Notes under the pieces: model-generated
The model's database searches: none
What the model was told of the DNA's origin: nothing
What the model saw: only the letters and a program-made list of their open reading frames with translations
Origin: Candidatus Cloacimonadota bacterium
GTDB lineage: Bacteria; Muiribacteriota; UBA6191
Reading direction: 5' to 3'
NCBI GenBank assembly: GCA_023954715.1
Contig: JAGSHD010000015.1
Coordinates: 59,772 to 123,771 of the forward strand
DNA: 64,000 bases
Shown here: positions 47,146 to 56,772 of the stretch, one piece after another
Layout of the letters: the number at the start of each line of letters is the position of its first letter
Numbering within the stretch: the stretch's first letter is position 1
Translations under genes and position numbers: made by a program

Positions 47146-48066
47146 TCAGTTTTCTTCTTTGAGTCTAGGATCTATCCAAGAGTATGTTAAATCTAAGATT
47201 AGGTTTATAAAAATTACGAATAGACAAGTAACGTATACTGTAGCTAAGATTATATTATAATCTCTTGAGTTAATACCCTGTAAGATATAAGTCCCTATTC
47301 CTTTATAAGAAAAAATAGTCTCTGCAACTACAGCTCCCGTCATTAACTGAGAAAACTCTAGCGCTATAATTGTAACAATAGGAATCAAGGCATTGCGTAA
47401 TGCGTGATGAATCAATACATAATTAGGTGATAACCCCTTAGACATTGCCACTTGTACAAACGGGGACTGTAAGGCCTCTTCTATTCGAGATTGAACTAAT
47501 CGCTGTAAGAAAGCTGCTGGACGTAAACCAATGGTAAAAGCAGGCAATATCAAATGAACAAAAGTATCACTACCAGAGGCTGGGAGTATCGATAACTGTA
47601 ATGAAAAAACAATCATCAAAACTAGGCCAAACCAAAATACAGGTGTAGACATAAACATTGCTGTTATCAATTTGAATAATTGATCTAAAAACGAGCCTGA
47701 AAAAAGAGCTCCTAACAATCCTAAACCAAGCCCTAATGATAGAAATATAATCACTGCAAATACAGTCAACTGAAAGGTATTATAAACTCTAATTGCTATT
47801 TCATCATTAATATTTTCGCCAGTTATCTTACTTTTTCCAAAGTCAAACAACAGCAACTTTTTACCATAAGACAGAAATTGCTGAACGTTGAACACTGAAA
47901 TTTTTTCAGATTTTAGTTTTATATTTAGCTCTTCTTGAGAAATCCCTTTATCGTACTTGGAAAATATAGGGTTTCCAGGAATAGATGCCATTACAAAATA
48001 AGTCAGAATTACCACACCAACCACAGTGCTTAAAACTCGAAGTAATGGCTTGTATAACAAACGCAT
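47146..48066 (-). CDS. Peptide-type ABC transporter permease (OppB/DppB family)
   Basis: 306 residues. Hallmarks are the N-terminal helix LRVLSTVVGVVILTYFVMASIPGNP, the HLILPAFTIGLRPAAFLQRLVQSRIEEAL region and the EAA motif VAMSKGLSPNYVLIHHALRNALIPIVTIIAL. It is only five bases downstream of lepA, so all three genes are probably co-transcribed. Confidence 0.9.
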   Translation of the reverse strand: MRLLYKPLLRVLSTVVGVVILTYFVMASIPGNPIFSKYDKGISQEELNIKLKSEKISVFNVQQFLSYGKKLLLFDFGKSKITGENINDEIAIRVYNTFQLTVFAVIIFLSLGLGLGLLGALFSGSFLDQLFKLITAMFMSTPVFWFGLVLMIVFSLQLSILPASGSDTFVHLILPAFTIGLRPAAFLQRLVQSRIEEALQSPFVQVAMSKGLSPNYVLIHHALRNALIPIVTIIALEFSQLMTGAVVAETIFSYKGIGTYILQGINSRDYNIILATVYVTCLFVIFINLILDLTYSWIDPRLKEEN

Positions 48067-48071
48067 AAGGC

Positions 48072-49874
48072 TTATTTTTCAGATATATCAAGTACAGCCA
48101 TAAAAGCTTCTTGAGGAACTTCTACGCTTCCGATCATTTTCATACGTTTTTTACCCTTCTTTTGCTTTTGAAGGAGCTTTTTCTTACGGGAGATATCTCC
48201 ACCATAACATTTAGCTAAAACGTTTTTACGAAGGGCTTTAACGCTTGTTCTTGAGATTACTCTAGATCCAATCATAGCCTGTATAGCAACTTCAAATTGA
48301 TGTCTTGGAATTAAATCTTTTAAACGAACTGTCAGCTCTCGACCACGATAAAAAGCCTTATCTTTAGGTACAATCATTGTAAAAGCATCCACAGCGTCTC
48401 CACCGATGGCGATTTCCATTTTAACTAACTGTCCCCGTTTATACTCAGAAAAATCATACTCAACCGAAGCATAACCTTGAGTACAGGACTTTAAGCGATC
48501 ATAAAAATCAACGATCATTTCACTCAAAGGCATAGAATATTTTAAGATTACTCGCGTTTTATCCAAATACTCCATATCAGAGTAAGTTGCTCGCTTTTCT
48601 TCACATAGAGACATTACAGATCCTGTATACTCTTTAGGCATATAGATGCTCATATCAATATATGGCTCTTCAATGTATTCAAATAAGTTTGGCTCTGGTA
48701 GTTTTGATGGATTGTCTATATCAATGACATCTCCTGATACCATGTGAACTCTATAAACTACAGATGGTGCAGTAGCAACTAAATCTAAATCAAACTCTCT
48801 CTCTAATCGATCTTGAATCACATCCGAATGAAGCAATCCCAAAAAACCACAACGAAAACCAAAACCAAGTGCTACTGATGTATCTGGCTCATAAGAAATA
48901 GATGAGTCATTTAATTGCATTTTTTCAAGAGCAGCTTTTAGGTCTTCGTAATCATCAGATGACACAGGATACAAACCACAATAAACCATTTGTTTTACTG
49001 GCTTGAACCCCTTTAAGGGCTCAATACATGGAGACTCAGCCGATGTTACTGTATCTCCAATAGAGACCTCTCCTAAAGATTTAATAGATGCTGTAAAATA
49101 GCCTACTTGCCCACCCATCAAAGAGTCAACTTTTGACTCAGCGGGAGTAAAGACCCCTAGCTCTGCAACATCAAAGGTATTGCCAGTAGCCATCATTTTA
49201 ATTTTGCTACCCTTTTTTATCTCACCATCAAACACTCTGATGTAGATGATTACTCCTCGATAAGACTCAAACTTAGCGTCAAACACTAAAGCCTTTAATG
49301 GAGCATCCTCAACAACCTCTGGTGGAGGGAAAGCTTCGTGGATTTTTTCTAATAAATCATCAATACCAATCCCATTTTTTGCAGAAATCGGGACTACATC
49401 TGCCGCATCTATACCTAAAACTTCTTCGATTTCTTCTGCAACTTCATCAGGTCTTGCTGCTGGTAAATCAATTTTATTTACTACGGGTAAAATATCTAAG
49501 TCATTATCTAAAGCCAAATACATATTTGCCATAGTTTGAGACTCTAAGCCTTGAGCTGCATCTACCACTAAAATTGCTCCGTCACAAGCTGCTAATGCTC
49601 TAGAGACTTCATAAGTGAAATCAACGTGACCAGGAGTATCAATTAAATAGTAATAATACGTTTCTCCATTTTTAGCTTTATATAAACATTCAACTGCTTG
49701 AGATTTAATAGTAATGCCACGTTCTCTTTCAATATCCATTGAATCTAAAAGCTGCTCTTTCATTAGACGATCAGCTACTGTGCCTGTAGAATTCATAATT
49801 CTGTCAGCTAAGGTAGATTTACCATGATCAATGTGCGCTATAATTGAAAAAATTCTTATATTTTCTTGTTTCAT
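48072..49874 (-). CDS. lepA: Elongation factor 4 (LepA)
   Basis: About 600 residues from the ATG at 49874 ([22 protein letters not shown]), the universal LepA start; the track's 27 extra residues are not conserved. GTPase motifs are [15 protein letters not shown] and NKIDLP. The C-terminal LepA-specific domain has [20 protein letters not shown]4 acts on stalled or assembling ribosomes. Full length and apparently intact. Confidence 0.96.
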   Translation of the reverse strand: MKQENIRIFSIIAHIDHGKSTLADRIMNSTGTVADRLMKEQLLDSMDIERERGITIKSQAVECLYKAKNGETYYYYLIDTPGHVDFTYEVSRALAACDGAILVVDAAQGLESQTMANMYLALDNDLDILPVVNKIDLPAARPDEVAEEIEEVLGIDAADVVPISAKNGIGIDDLLEKIHEAFPPPEVVEDAPLKALVFDAKFESYRGVIIYIRVFDGEIKKGSKIKMMATGNTFDVAELGVFTPAESKVDSLMGGQVGYFTASIKSLGEVSIGDTVTSAESPCIEPLKGFKPVKQMVYCGLYPVSSDDYEDLKAALEKMQLNDSSISYEPDTSVALGFGFRCGFLGLLHSDVIQDRLEREFDLDLVATAPSVVYRVHMVSGDVIDIDNPSKLPEPNLFEYIEEPYIDMSIYMPKEYTGSVMSLCEEKRATYSDMEYLDKTRVILKYSMPLSEMIVDFYDRLKSCTQGYASVEYDFSEYKRGQLVKMEIAIGGDAVDAFTMIVPKDKAFYRGRELTVRLKDLIPRHQFEVAIQAMIGSRVISRTSVKALRKNVLAKCYGGDISRKKKLLQKQKKGKKRMKMIGSVEVPQEAFMAVLDISEK

Positions 49875-50102
49875 AAATTTTGCTTGGTATGTAAAAATGC
49901 ATGTTGTAGAGGTTTCACAAAAGAGCTTTTTATAAAAACTCCTAAAAGAGACCAAATTAGGTCTTAAAACCTAGCGAATAATACTATTAGAGCCTGATTT
50001 GATCAAGAGATTCCCAATTTAATCCTGAGTAAACATTAACTTAAGTTAGAAAATCTTATCCCCAAAGAGATTTAAATGGATGTTATATGCAACGAAGTTA
50101 AG

Positions 50103-50837
50103 TTAATTTTTAAGAAAACGAGGCCTTTGTTTTGTCACAATCCGCCAAAAAAACAAAGGGTTTCCGATAAAATATCTAGTAAATAATCGTTTTGGCTCAA
50201 GTAAAAAGCGAAACAACCATTCCAATTTAAAAACAACCATCCACTCAGGGGCACGTCTAACTTCTTTGGAAAGATAGTCAAAAACAGCACCTCCACTCAA
50301 ATAAACTCCAGTAACACCGTCCATTTTCAATTGTCTAATGGTTTGCTCCTGTAAAGGCATTCCCATCCCAAACAAGATTATCTGAGGATTGGCCCGTTCT
50401 ATTGCTTTTTTTATTGTGGAATAATTTTCAAAGCCATTTAATGCCCCACTTAAGTTAATGTTAGGCCAAGTAGTTTGTACCGTATCCACTGCTTTTTCTA
50501 AAATTTGAGGGGTAGATCCCACAAAAAAAATCCGATAGCCTCTATCAGCGCAATACGGTAAAAACTTTTGCATCCAATCAGCGTAAGTTATTTTATATGG
50601 AATATTTGCACCTAGATAATTTGCTGCAACACGAACCCCTTCTCCATCACAAAAAACACACTCCGCAGACTTTAAAATTTCAAAAAGCTCTGAATTATCA
50701 TAAATTAAATTCATTGCATGAATATTCACATTCAACACTTCAATTGCTTTATCCATATCTACCGATTTAGAAATAAAGTGATGTAAGTTATCAAAGGTCC
50801 ATTCCTCAATATTTATACCCATTAATTCAAAACTCAC
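50103..50837 (-). CDS. WecG/TagA/CpsF-family glycosyltransferase
   Basis: 244 residues. INIEEWTFDNLHHFI, VLNVNIHAMNLIYDN, FCDGEGVRVAANYLGANIPYKITYADWM, RIFFVGSTPQILEKAV and the C-terminal RAPEWMVVFKLEWLFRFLLEPKRLFTRY are all family signatures. These enzymes add N-acetylmannosaminuronate-type sugars to lipid-linked GlcNAc in enterobacterial common antigen, teichoic acid or capsule synthesis. It stands alone here, so the polymer is unknown. Confidence 0.9.
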   Translation of the reverse strand: MSFELMGINIEEWTFDNLHHFISKSVDMDKAIEVLNVNIHAMNLIYDNSELFEILKSAECVFCDGEGVRVAANYLGANIPYKITYADWMQKFLPYCADRGYRIFFVGSTPQILEKAVDTVQTTWPNINLSGALNGFENYSTIKKAIERANPQIILFGMGMPLQEQTIRQLKMDGVTGVYLSGGAVFDYLSKEVRRAPEWMVVFKLEWLFRFLLEPKRLFTRYFIGNPLFFWRIVTKQRPRFLKN

Positions 50838-50972
50838 TCGATTCTCCCGTCTTGTAAATAGATTATAGTTTTTTAAATGATAAGTAAAACTACTTTTATA
50901 AATATTTAAAATTACTTATTTTTTGAATAAAATTAGTCGAATCCATTTAATAACCCTTAAAGAGGAGAAATA

Positions 50973-51362
50973 ATGAAAAATAGCAACGCATTTCTAAAAC
51001 AATCATCTGAATTAGAAGGTCTTATAAATAAAGATGATTACAGTGTTACAGAACTAGAAACCATTTTGAATCTTAAAGCTCACACGATAGAAAAGTATTG
51101 CTCTCAATTTAAAGAAGTTTTATCAAGCCATGAAAAGTTCACCCAAAAAGATATTCAGACATTACTACTTATTGAATCGATGAAGAATAGTGGTCTCAAT
51201 TTATCGCAAATCACAAACAAAATTTGTGAATATCATCAATTGTTAAAACAAACTTTAAATGGAACGAGTCATAATCCTATTAAAAGTTTAGAAAGCTACC
51301 CTAGAGCCTCCGGACTAAAAAGGCCCTTATTTAAAGGCTCTAAGTCCGACCTAATTCTGTAG
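50973..51362 (+). CDS. MerR-like helix-turn-helix protein
   Basis: 129 residues. YSVTELETILNLKAHTIEKYCSQF resembles a MerR-type winged-helix start, and FTQKDIQTLLLIESMKNSGLNLSQITNKI matches the MerR pattern ending in a dimerisation helix. The ribosome site is strong (AGGAGAAATA). No metal- or ligand-binding domain follows. Possible regulator; target unknown. Confidence 0.6.
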   Translation: MKNSNAFLKQSSELEGLINKDDYSVTELETILNLKAHTIEKYCSQFKEVLSSHEKFTQKDIQTLLLIESMKNSGLNLSQITNKICEYHQLLKQTLNGTSHNPIKSLESYPRASGLKRPLFKGSKSDLIL

Positions 51363-51368
51363 GTTGCT

Positions 51369-51455
51369 ATGAACTGGCGCGCTCAATTAGCTAGCTTTTT
51401 ACAAGAATTTTCTTCGAATAACAACGCTAGCAAAGGGCTTTTCGATAAAAAATAA
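51369..51455 (+). CDS. Possible 28-residue small protein
   Basis: ATG at 51369 with AGG five bases upstream opens a 28-codon frame (MNWRAQLASFLQEFSS...) ending TAA, six bases after the MerR-like gene. It is short enough to occur by chance; proximity and the ribosome site are the only support. Confidence 0.3.
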   Translation: MNWRAQLASFLQEFSSNNNASKGLFDKK

Positions 51456-51475
51456 GTAAATAAATCAGTCTACCC

Positions 51476-51504
51476 TTGACATTTTAATCTATAGTGATTA
51501 GCAT
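51476..51504 (+). promoter_or_regulatory. Promoter of the TetR-HlyD-RND operon
   Basis: TTGACA, 17 bases, TAGCAT. The expected transcription start falls within a base or two of the ATG at 51512, implying a leaderless message; no Shine-Dalgarno sequence precedes that ATG. Confidence 0.55.
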
Positions 51505-51511
51505 CATCGTC

Positions 51512-52114
51512 ATGTATCTTACACAAGAAAATACCAAAATTAGGGCGAAAGGGAAGCTCAACATCTTTAATGCATCACTTGAGCTTTTTGTAGAAAAGGG
51601 AATAAAAGCGACTTCTGTACGTGATATTTCTAAAATTTCTGGATTTACTAATCCAGCTTTATACTCGCATTTTAAGTCTAAAGATGATCTTTCGTATCAC
51701 CTTTACTTAACCGTGTTTAATGTTATAAAGCCTGACTTAGTAAAAATATTAAATCCTTCTCAGGACGCAGAAACAATTTTTAGAAACATTGCAAGAGATG
51801 TCTTATATAATTCCTTCCACCAAGCTGACTTTAGAAACGCTTATCTATATCTCTATGAGAATGCTTTAACATTCTACGATAGAATAAAAGAGGAAGAAAA
51901 GGAGAATCCTTTAGATATGTGGCTCGAAGTTGTCGACTCCAAAAAAGAAGAAGGGTCTATTCGATCTGGCAATACTATGTTTCAAACCTTAGCTATTCAT
52001 GGCTTCATGGTTCATATTTTAAGACATATAACAATGTATGAAAATGAACTAAGCTACGATGATGTATGCTTAGAGTTCGAATCTTATGTTAAAAGGAGTC
52101 TGTTAAAGGACTAA
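51512..52114 (+). CDS. TetR-family transcriptional regulator
   Basis: About 200 residues from ATG 51512; the track's upstream GTG lies inside the putative promoter. The N-terminal HTH is KLNIFNASLELFVEKGIKATSVRDISKISGFTNPALYSHFKSKDDL, classic TetR. The C-terminal ligand domain is unremarkable. The adaptor gene follows one base after its stop, so it probably represses its own efflux operon. Confidence 0.9.
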   Translation: MYLTQENTKIRAKGKLNIFNASLELFVEKGIKATSVRDISKISGFTNPALYSHFKSKDDLSYHLYLTVFNVIKPDLVKILNPSQDAETIFRNIARDVLYNSFHQADFRNAYLYLYENALTFYDRIKEEEKENPLDMWLEVVDSKKEEGSIRSGNTMFQTLAIHGFMVHILRHITMYENELSYDDVCLEFESYVKRSLLKD

Positions 52115-52115
52115 G

Positions 52116-53411
52116 ATGAAACGGGAAACCAGCATAACTTTAACCCTTGTCATAATCTTATTGGCAGGGGGTTTTTTTATACGACAAAAATTTAGCTCGC
52201 ACAAAACTAACATCAATCGAACGGATAAAGAAAAAATTGAGGTTAGCTATAGAACCGTACGTGTTAAACACAAAAGTCTGAATAACCAGTACCAAAGTTA
52301 CGGATCAGTTGTTGCGCTTAAAACAATACAACTGAATTCTTTAACTACCGGCAAAATTATTCATACTCATGATAATTTCATCGAAGGTGGGCTGATCCAC
52401 AAAGGTGAGATCATTCTTTCTGTTGATACTGTAAAACTTAAAATTCACGAGAAGAAACTCTTAAACGAACTCTCTGCAAAAAAAATTCAAGAAGAAAAAA
52501 TAAAGCAAAACGCCAGTAATCTATTGGACTCGATCTCGATTGCTAAGGCAAATCTTCAAATCAGTCAAAATGAGTTGAATCGATCAAAAGTAATGCTTTC
52601 TGAAAAAACAATTTCAGCCCAAAGCAATGAAGCAGCTCTTTTAAAGTTTCAGAATCAAAAAGCGACTCTTACACAATTAGAAAATCAACAAAAACTGTTG
52701 CCCCATGATTTAGATAGCATTCAAAATCAAGTAGAGGCAATACTACTTCAACTCCAAGAAACTAGAGTAGATATAAATCGTAGCTCAATAAAAGCACCTT
52801 TTACACTACGAATCACCAATACCCATGTTAATCTTGGCCAGTTTGTAGCCCCAAACACCCCACTTGCTGAAGCTTATGATGCTCAAAGACTAGACCTTGC
52901 CATAGAGGTACCCTCTTCTCAAACTTCATGGTTAATTGAAACCCAAAATAAATCCATAGCTGATGTCGACGAAGCCAACTTCAACAGTTTAAAGTTACCA
53001 CAAAACACAATTGAATGGATTTCTCCTCAAGTGACTGGTAAATTTCGAGCTAAAAACGTTAGACTATCATCTGCCTTTGACACCCAAACCAGAAACCTAA
53101 AGCTCTTTATGGAGCTCGAGCCTAAACTTCTTTTAAACTCCCCTTTAATCTTACCTGGATCCTTTGCTAAAGTAACTCTTGAAGGCAAACAACTTAAAAA
53201 TGTTGTCTCTATTCCAACTATGAGTATTTATGATAACCAAGTACAGGTAGTTCGAGATGGTAAAGTCAGCAAAAAAAGTGTAGAAATTGTCAAATCTAAT
53301 GGTACAGACACTTTTGTAAAAAACACTTTTTCACTCAAGGATGAGATTTTACTAAGGTTTAGAGAGACCCTTGAAGATGGTTCATCGGTTCTATCTGTTC
53401 CACAGGAGTAA
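52116..53411 (+). CDS. RND efflux periplasmic adaptor (HlyD/MFP family)
   Basis: 431 residues. One N-terminal membrane helix (LTLVIILLAGGFFIRQ), a lipoyl-like segment (GSVVALKTIQLNSLTTGKIIHTHDNFIEGGLIHKGEIIL), a coiled-coil hairpin (about 110-220) and a beta-barrel (RSSIKAPFTLRITNTHVNLGQFVAPNTPL). It bridges the RND pump to an outer-membrane channel, which is not encoded here. Three bases separate it from the pump gene. Confidence 0.9.
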   Translation: MKRETSITLTLVIILLAGGFFIRQKFSSHKTNINRTDKEKIEVSYRTVRVKHKSLNNQYQSYGSVVALKTIQLNSLTTGKIIHTHDNFIEGGLIHKGEIILSVDTVKLKIHEKKLLNELSAKKIQEEKIKQNASNLLDSISIAKANLQISQNELNRSKVMLSEKTISAQSNEAALLKFQNQKATLTQLENQQKLLPHDLDSIQNQVEAILLQLQETRVDINRSSIKAPFTLRITNTHVNLGQFVAPNTPLAEAYDAQRLDLAIEVPSSQTSWLIETQNKSIADVDEANFNSLKLPQNTIEWISPQVTGKFRAKNVRLSSAFDTQTRNLKLFMELEPKLLLNSPLILPGSFAKVTLEGKQLKNVVSIPTMSIYDNQVQVVRDGKVSKKSVEIVKSNGTDTFVKNTFSLKDEILLRFRETLEDGSSVLSVPQE

Positions 53412-53414
53412 ATA

Positions 53415-56400
53415 ATGATCAAACAGGCCATTAAAAACCCTGTAGCAAGCAATCTAATTATGATTGTTATTTTAGCTTGGGGTATTAGTTCATTTTTAAC
53501 AATACCAAGAGAGACTTTTCCTGAGTTTACCTTCGATGTTATATTTATCGACACGATCTATCAAGGAGCAAGCCCTGATGAAATCGAAGAAAGCATAACA
53601 ACAAAGATCGAGGAGTCATTGAGCTCATTAAGTGGAATAGAAGAGATCTCTTCTACTTCATCGGAGGGCTTTTCAAGAGTTGTTATTCAAGTAAACCCAA
53701 GCTATAAAACAATAAAAGTAAAAGATGATATTGAGAGAGAAATCGCTCAAATTGTAACCTTCCCAAGAGAGGCCGAACGTACTAAAGTTTACGAACTAAC
53801 CAGAAAGCGCCCCGCCATTTATGTTGCATTAAGTGGGAACATAAGCGAAGAACTCCTAAAAGAAGAAGCGGACAATATAAAAGATGAACTACTATCAAAC
53901 CCCCAGTTTTCTTTAATAGAGTTTTTATCCACTAAACAAAGAGAGATTTCTATTGAAGTAGATGAGATGAAACTGTCTCAATATAATCTTACCTACTCAC
54001 AGATTTCGCAAGCCATTAGAAACAACTCTTTAAACCTGCCTGGTGGGTCCATGAAAACCAATCATGGTGAGATTCTTGTTCGGACAATGAACCAAAAATA
54101 TACCAAAGAAGATTTTGAAAACATCCCAATTATTCAAAGTAAAACGGGTACAAACATATTGTTAAAAGATATTGCCACGATTGTAGACTCCTTTCGAGAC
54201 TTACGTCAAAAAAACCTACTCGATGGAGTTCCTTGTTATGTATTTCAAATCTATAAAACTGGCAATCAAAACATCATCACCCTGGCTGATGCTGCTATAA
54301 AATACGTAGAAGAAAAGCAAAAGGTATTACCTAAAAAACTCAAACTAATCACTTGGGGAAACCAGGCCACTATGGTTAAAGGACGTCTAGACCTACTAAC
54401 TAAAAACGGTAAAATGGGGTTGATCCTTGTTTTTATTAGTCTTGCCATATTTATGGAGTTGCGATTGGCAATGTTTGTGTCTTTGGGTATCCCTATTTCA
54501 TTTTTAGGAACCTTCGTTTTTATGGATTATTTTGGGCATAGTTTAAATATGTTGAGTATGTTTGCCATGATATTGGTCCTCGGGATTATTGTAGATGATG
54601 CTGTTGTTATATCTGATTCTATTTATCAAAAGATAAAAAAGGGACTCCCCCCTCAACAAGCCGCACTAGAAGGAACCCAAGAAGTCTTTTTACCTGTTTT
54701 AGCCTCTATCGCAACAACAGTGGTTGCGTTTATGCCTCTTTGGTTTGTATCGGGAGTAATGGGTAAATTTTTTGCTATTTTACCCTTCGTAGTAATTATT
54801 TCATTGCTTATCTCTTTGTTTGAGTCACTTTATATTTTGCCTGGTCATTTAGCACATCATGTAACTGCCATCGACCAAAAAACAATGTTAAGCCGAGTAC
54901 AAATTAAAATTCAAAATAGCTTAGACTATTTTATAAAAAACCAATACTCGAGTACCATCGCTATGGTCTTACGCTATAGATATGTAGGAGCTACTTTTGC
55001 TTTTATGTCTATTTTTATCGCAGTATCAATGATTCAATTTGGTATTGTCAGACAAGGACAATTCCCTAAAACCGATACAGATTTGTTACAAGCTTCTATT
55101 TCTTTTCCTACGGGTACTGAGTTTGAGTACACTGAAAAACACATTCAATATATGACCAATGCGCTTTTAAGAGCTCAAAAAATACTAAAAGAAAAAGCAA
55201 CACCAGAACAAACCTTTCCTTTTATAAAACATATCTACTCTTCGGTTGGTGGCACTGATACCGGTCGAGGCAGTATGCGGGTAGAGCTTATTAAAGCTGA
55301 AAAAAGAAATATTTACTACGAAGTCATAAAAAGAGAGTGGGAAAAACAAATTGGTACCATCAAAACTGCTAAAAGTGTAGTTGTAGATACCCAAAGTCAT
55401 GGCCCTGGGGGGAAAGCCATTGAAATCCAAGTCAAAGCACATGATTTTAATGTACTGACTCAAGCGCGAGATGCACTTAAAAATGAACTAAAGTTATATG
55501 GAAGTGTGACCAATATAAACGACAACTTTCAAGAAGGAAAACTAGAAGCAAGATTAAAATTAAAACCTCTAGCACAAGCTCTAGGATTTCAGCTCGCTGA
55601 TGTATCTACTCAAATTAGACAAGTTTATTTTGGTGAACAAAGCTTAAGAATTCAAAGAAACAAAGATGATATTAGGGTTTATATTCGTCAAAGTAAAGAC
55701 TCTCGTAATAGCTTAGACTCTGTACTAAATCTTAAAATTAGAACAAAAGATAATAAAGAAGTCCTTTTCTCAGATATTGCCTACTTTGATTTTAAACGAG
55801 GATATAGCGTCATCAATCATGATGATCGCTTTCGAGAGATTACCGTAAGTGCAGATTTAGACTCTAAAGGTGAAACAACCAGTGAAATTCTAAGAGATCT
55901 TGAGAAAAAGTTTTTACCTCAATTAAAGGCAAAGTTTCCTAAAATACAAATCGCCTATAAAGGCCAAGAAAAAGAAACAAAAAAGTCCAACGCATCTTTG
56001 TTAAGAGGCTTTATTGTTGCCATGTTTGTAGTATTTACAATCTTGGCCACTATGTTTAAGTCTTATGTACAACCATTCATTATAATGTTTGCCATCCCTT
56101 TTGGATTTGTAGGTGTAGTTATCGGCCACTGGGCTATGGGAATGAAGCTCACCATGATGTCTATGTTTGGTTTAGTAGCCCTTGCTGGGATTGTAGTTAA
56201 CAACTCTCTATTATTAATCGATGTTATGAACAAAAAAGTCCGCTCAGGATCTACTGTTTTTAAAGCTGCTATAATTGCTGGTCAAGACCGATTTACGGCT
56301 ATTTTATTAACCTCTGTTACTACTTTTTTAGGAGTAGCTCCAATGTTGTTAGAGCAATCAATTCAAGCTCAATTTTTAAAACCAACAGCATTGTCCCTAG

Positions 56401-56555
56401 CATCTGGTCTACTTGTATCTATGGTATTCACACTATTATTTATACCTTCGTTATATGTAATTTTGTATGATTTTTATAGTGGAGTAGCTAGCTTTTATCG
56501 TGGAAAAGCAATTTCTAGAGAGTCTATTATTCGAGCTAGTGATTTTTCAGAATAA
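53415..56555 (+). CDS. RND multidrug/solute efflux pump (AcrB family)
   Basis: 1046 residues, the usual HAE-RND length, with two sets of six membrane helices and two large periplasmic loops. It begins IKQAIKNPVASNLIMIVILAWG and PRETFPEF. The TM4 motif GIIVDDAVVISDSIY retains the paired Asp residues of the proton relay, and LVALAGIVVNNSLLLID is its second-half counterpart. Substrate unknown. No missing segment is visible. Confidence 0.93.
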   Translation: MIKQAIKNPVASNLIMIVILAWGISSFLTIPRETFPEFTFDVIFIDTIYQGASPDEIEESITTKIEESLSSLSGIEEISSTSSEGFSRVVIQVNPSYKTIKVKDDIEREIAQIVTFPREAERTKVYELTRKRPAIYVALSGNISEELLKEEADNIKDELLSNPQFSLIEFLSTKQREISIEVDEMKLSQYNLTYSQISQAIRNNSLNLPGGSMKTNHGEILVRTMNQKYTKEDFENIPIIQSKTGTNILLKDIATIVDSFRDLRQKNLLDGVPCYVFQIYKTGNQNIITLADAAIKYVEEKQKVLPKKLKLITWGNQATMVKGRLDLLTKNGKMGLILVFISLAIFMELRLAMFVSLGIPISFLGTFVFMDYFGHSLNMLSMFAMILVLGIIVDDAVVISDSIYQKIKKGLPPQQAALEGTQEVFLPVLASIATTVVAFMPLWFVSGVMGKFFAILPFVVIISLLISLFESLYILPGHLAHHVTAIDQKTMLSRVQIKIQNSLDYFIKNQYSSTIAMVLRYRYVGATFAFMSIFIAVSMIQFGIVRQGQFPKTDTDLLQASISFPTGTEFEYTEKHIQYMTNALLRAQKILKEKATPEQTFPFIKHIYSSVGGTDTGRGSMRVELIKAEKRNIYYEVIKREWEKQIGTIKTAKSVVVDTQSHGPGGKAIEIQVKAHDFNVLTQARDALKNELKLYGSVTNINDNFQEGKLEARLKLKPLAQALGFQLADVSTQIRQVYFGEQSLRIQRNKDDIRVYIRQSKDSRNSLDSVLNLKIRTKDNKEVLFSDIAYFDFKRGYSVINHDDRFREITVSADLDSKGETTSEILRDLEKKFLPQLKAKFPKIQIAYKGQEKETKKSNASLLRGFIVAMFVVFTILATMFKSYVQPFIIMFAIPFGFVGVVIGHWAMGMKLTMMSMFGLVALAGIVVNNSLLLIDVMNKKVRSGSTVFKAAIIAGQDRFTAILLTSVTTFLGVAPMLLEQSIQAQFLKPTALSLASGLLVSMVFTLLFIPSLYVILYDFYSGVASFYRGKAISRESIIRASDFSE

Positions 56556-56772
56556 AAAACACAACTTTTTTAGAACAAAACTCAAGCTACACTTGAACTT
56601 AAATTTCATCTTAGTTAATATCTTCTTTTGTTGATGAATACAAAACCTACAAGCTTTTCAGAAAAGACAAGTTGAGTAAGTCAATTCATCCAAAAACTAC
56701 AAAAATTAACCCTTAGGTATAGTTCAAAAATAAATTGCTATTATCAGCTTTTTTCACATTAAGGACACTAAC

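Noticed and set aside
56556-56772. Glycine riboswitch before gcvP
   Set aside because: The leader is AT-rich and lacks the GGAGAG-type core; no aptamer pair is visible.
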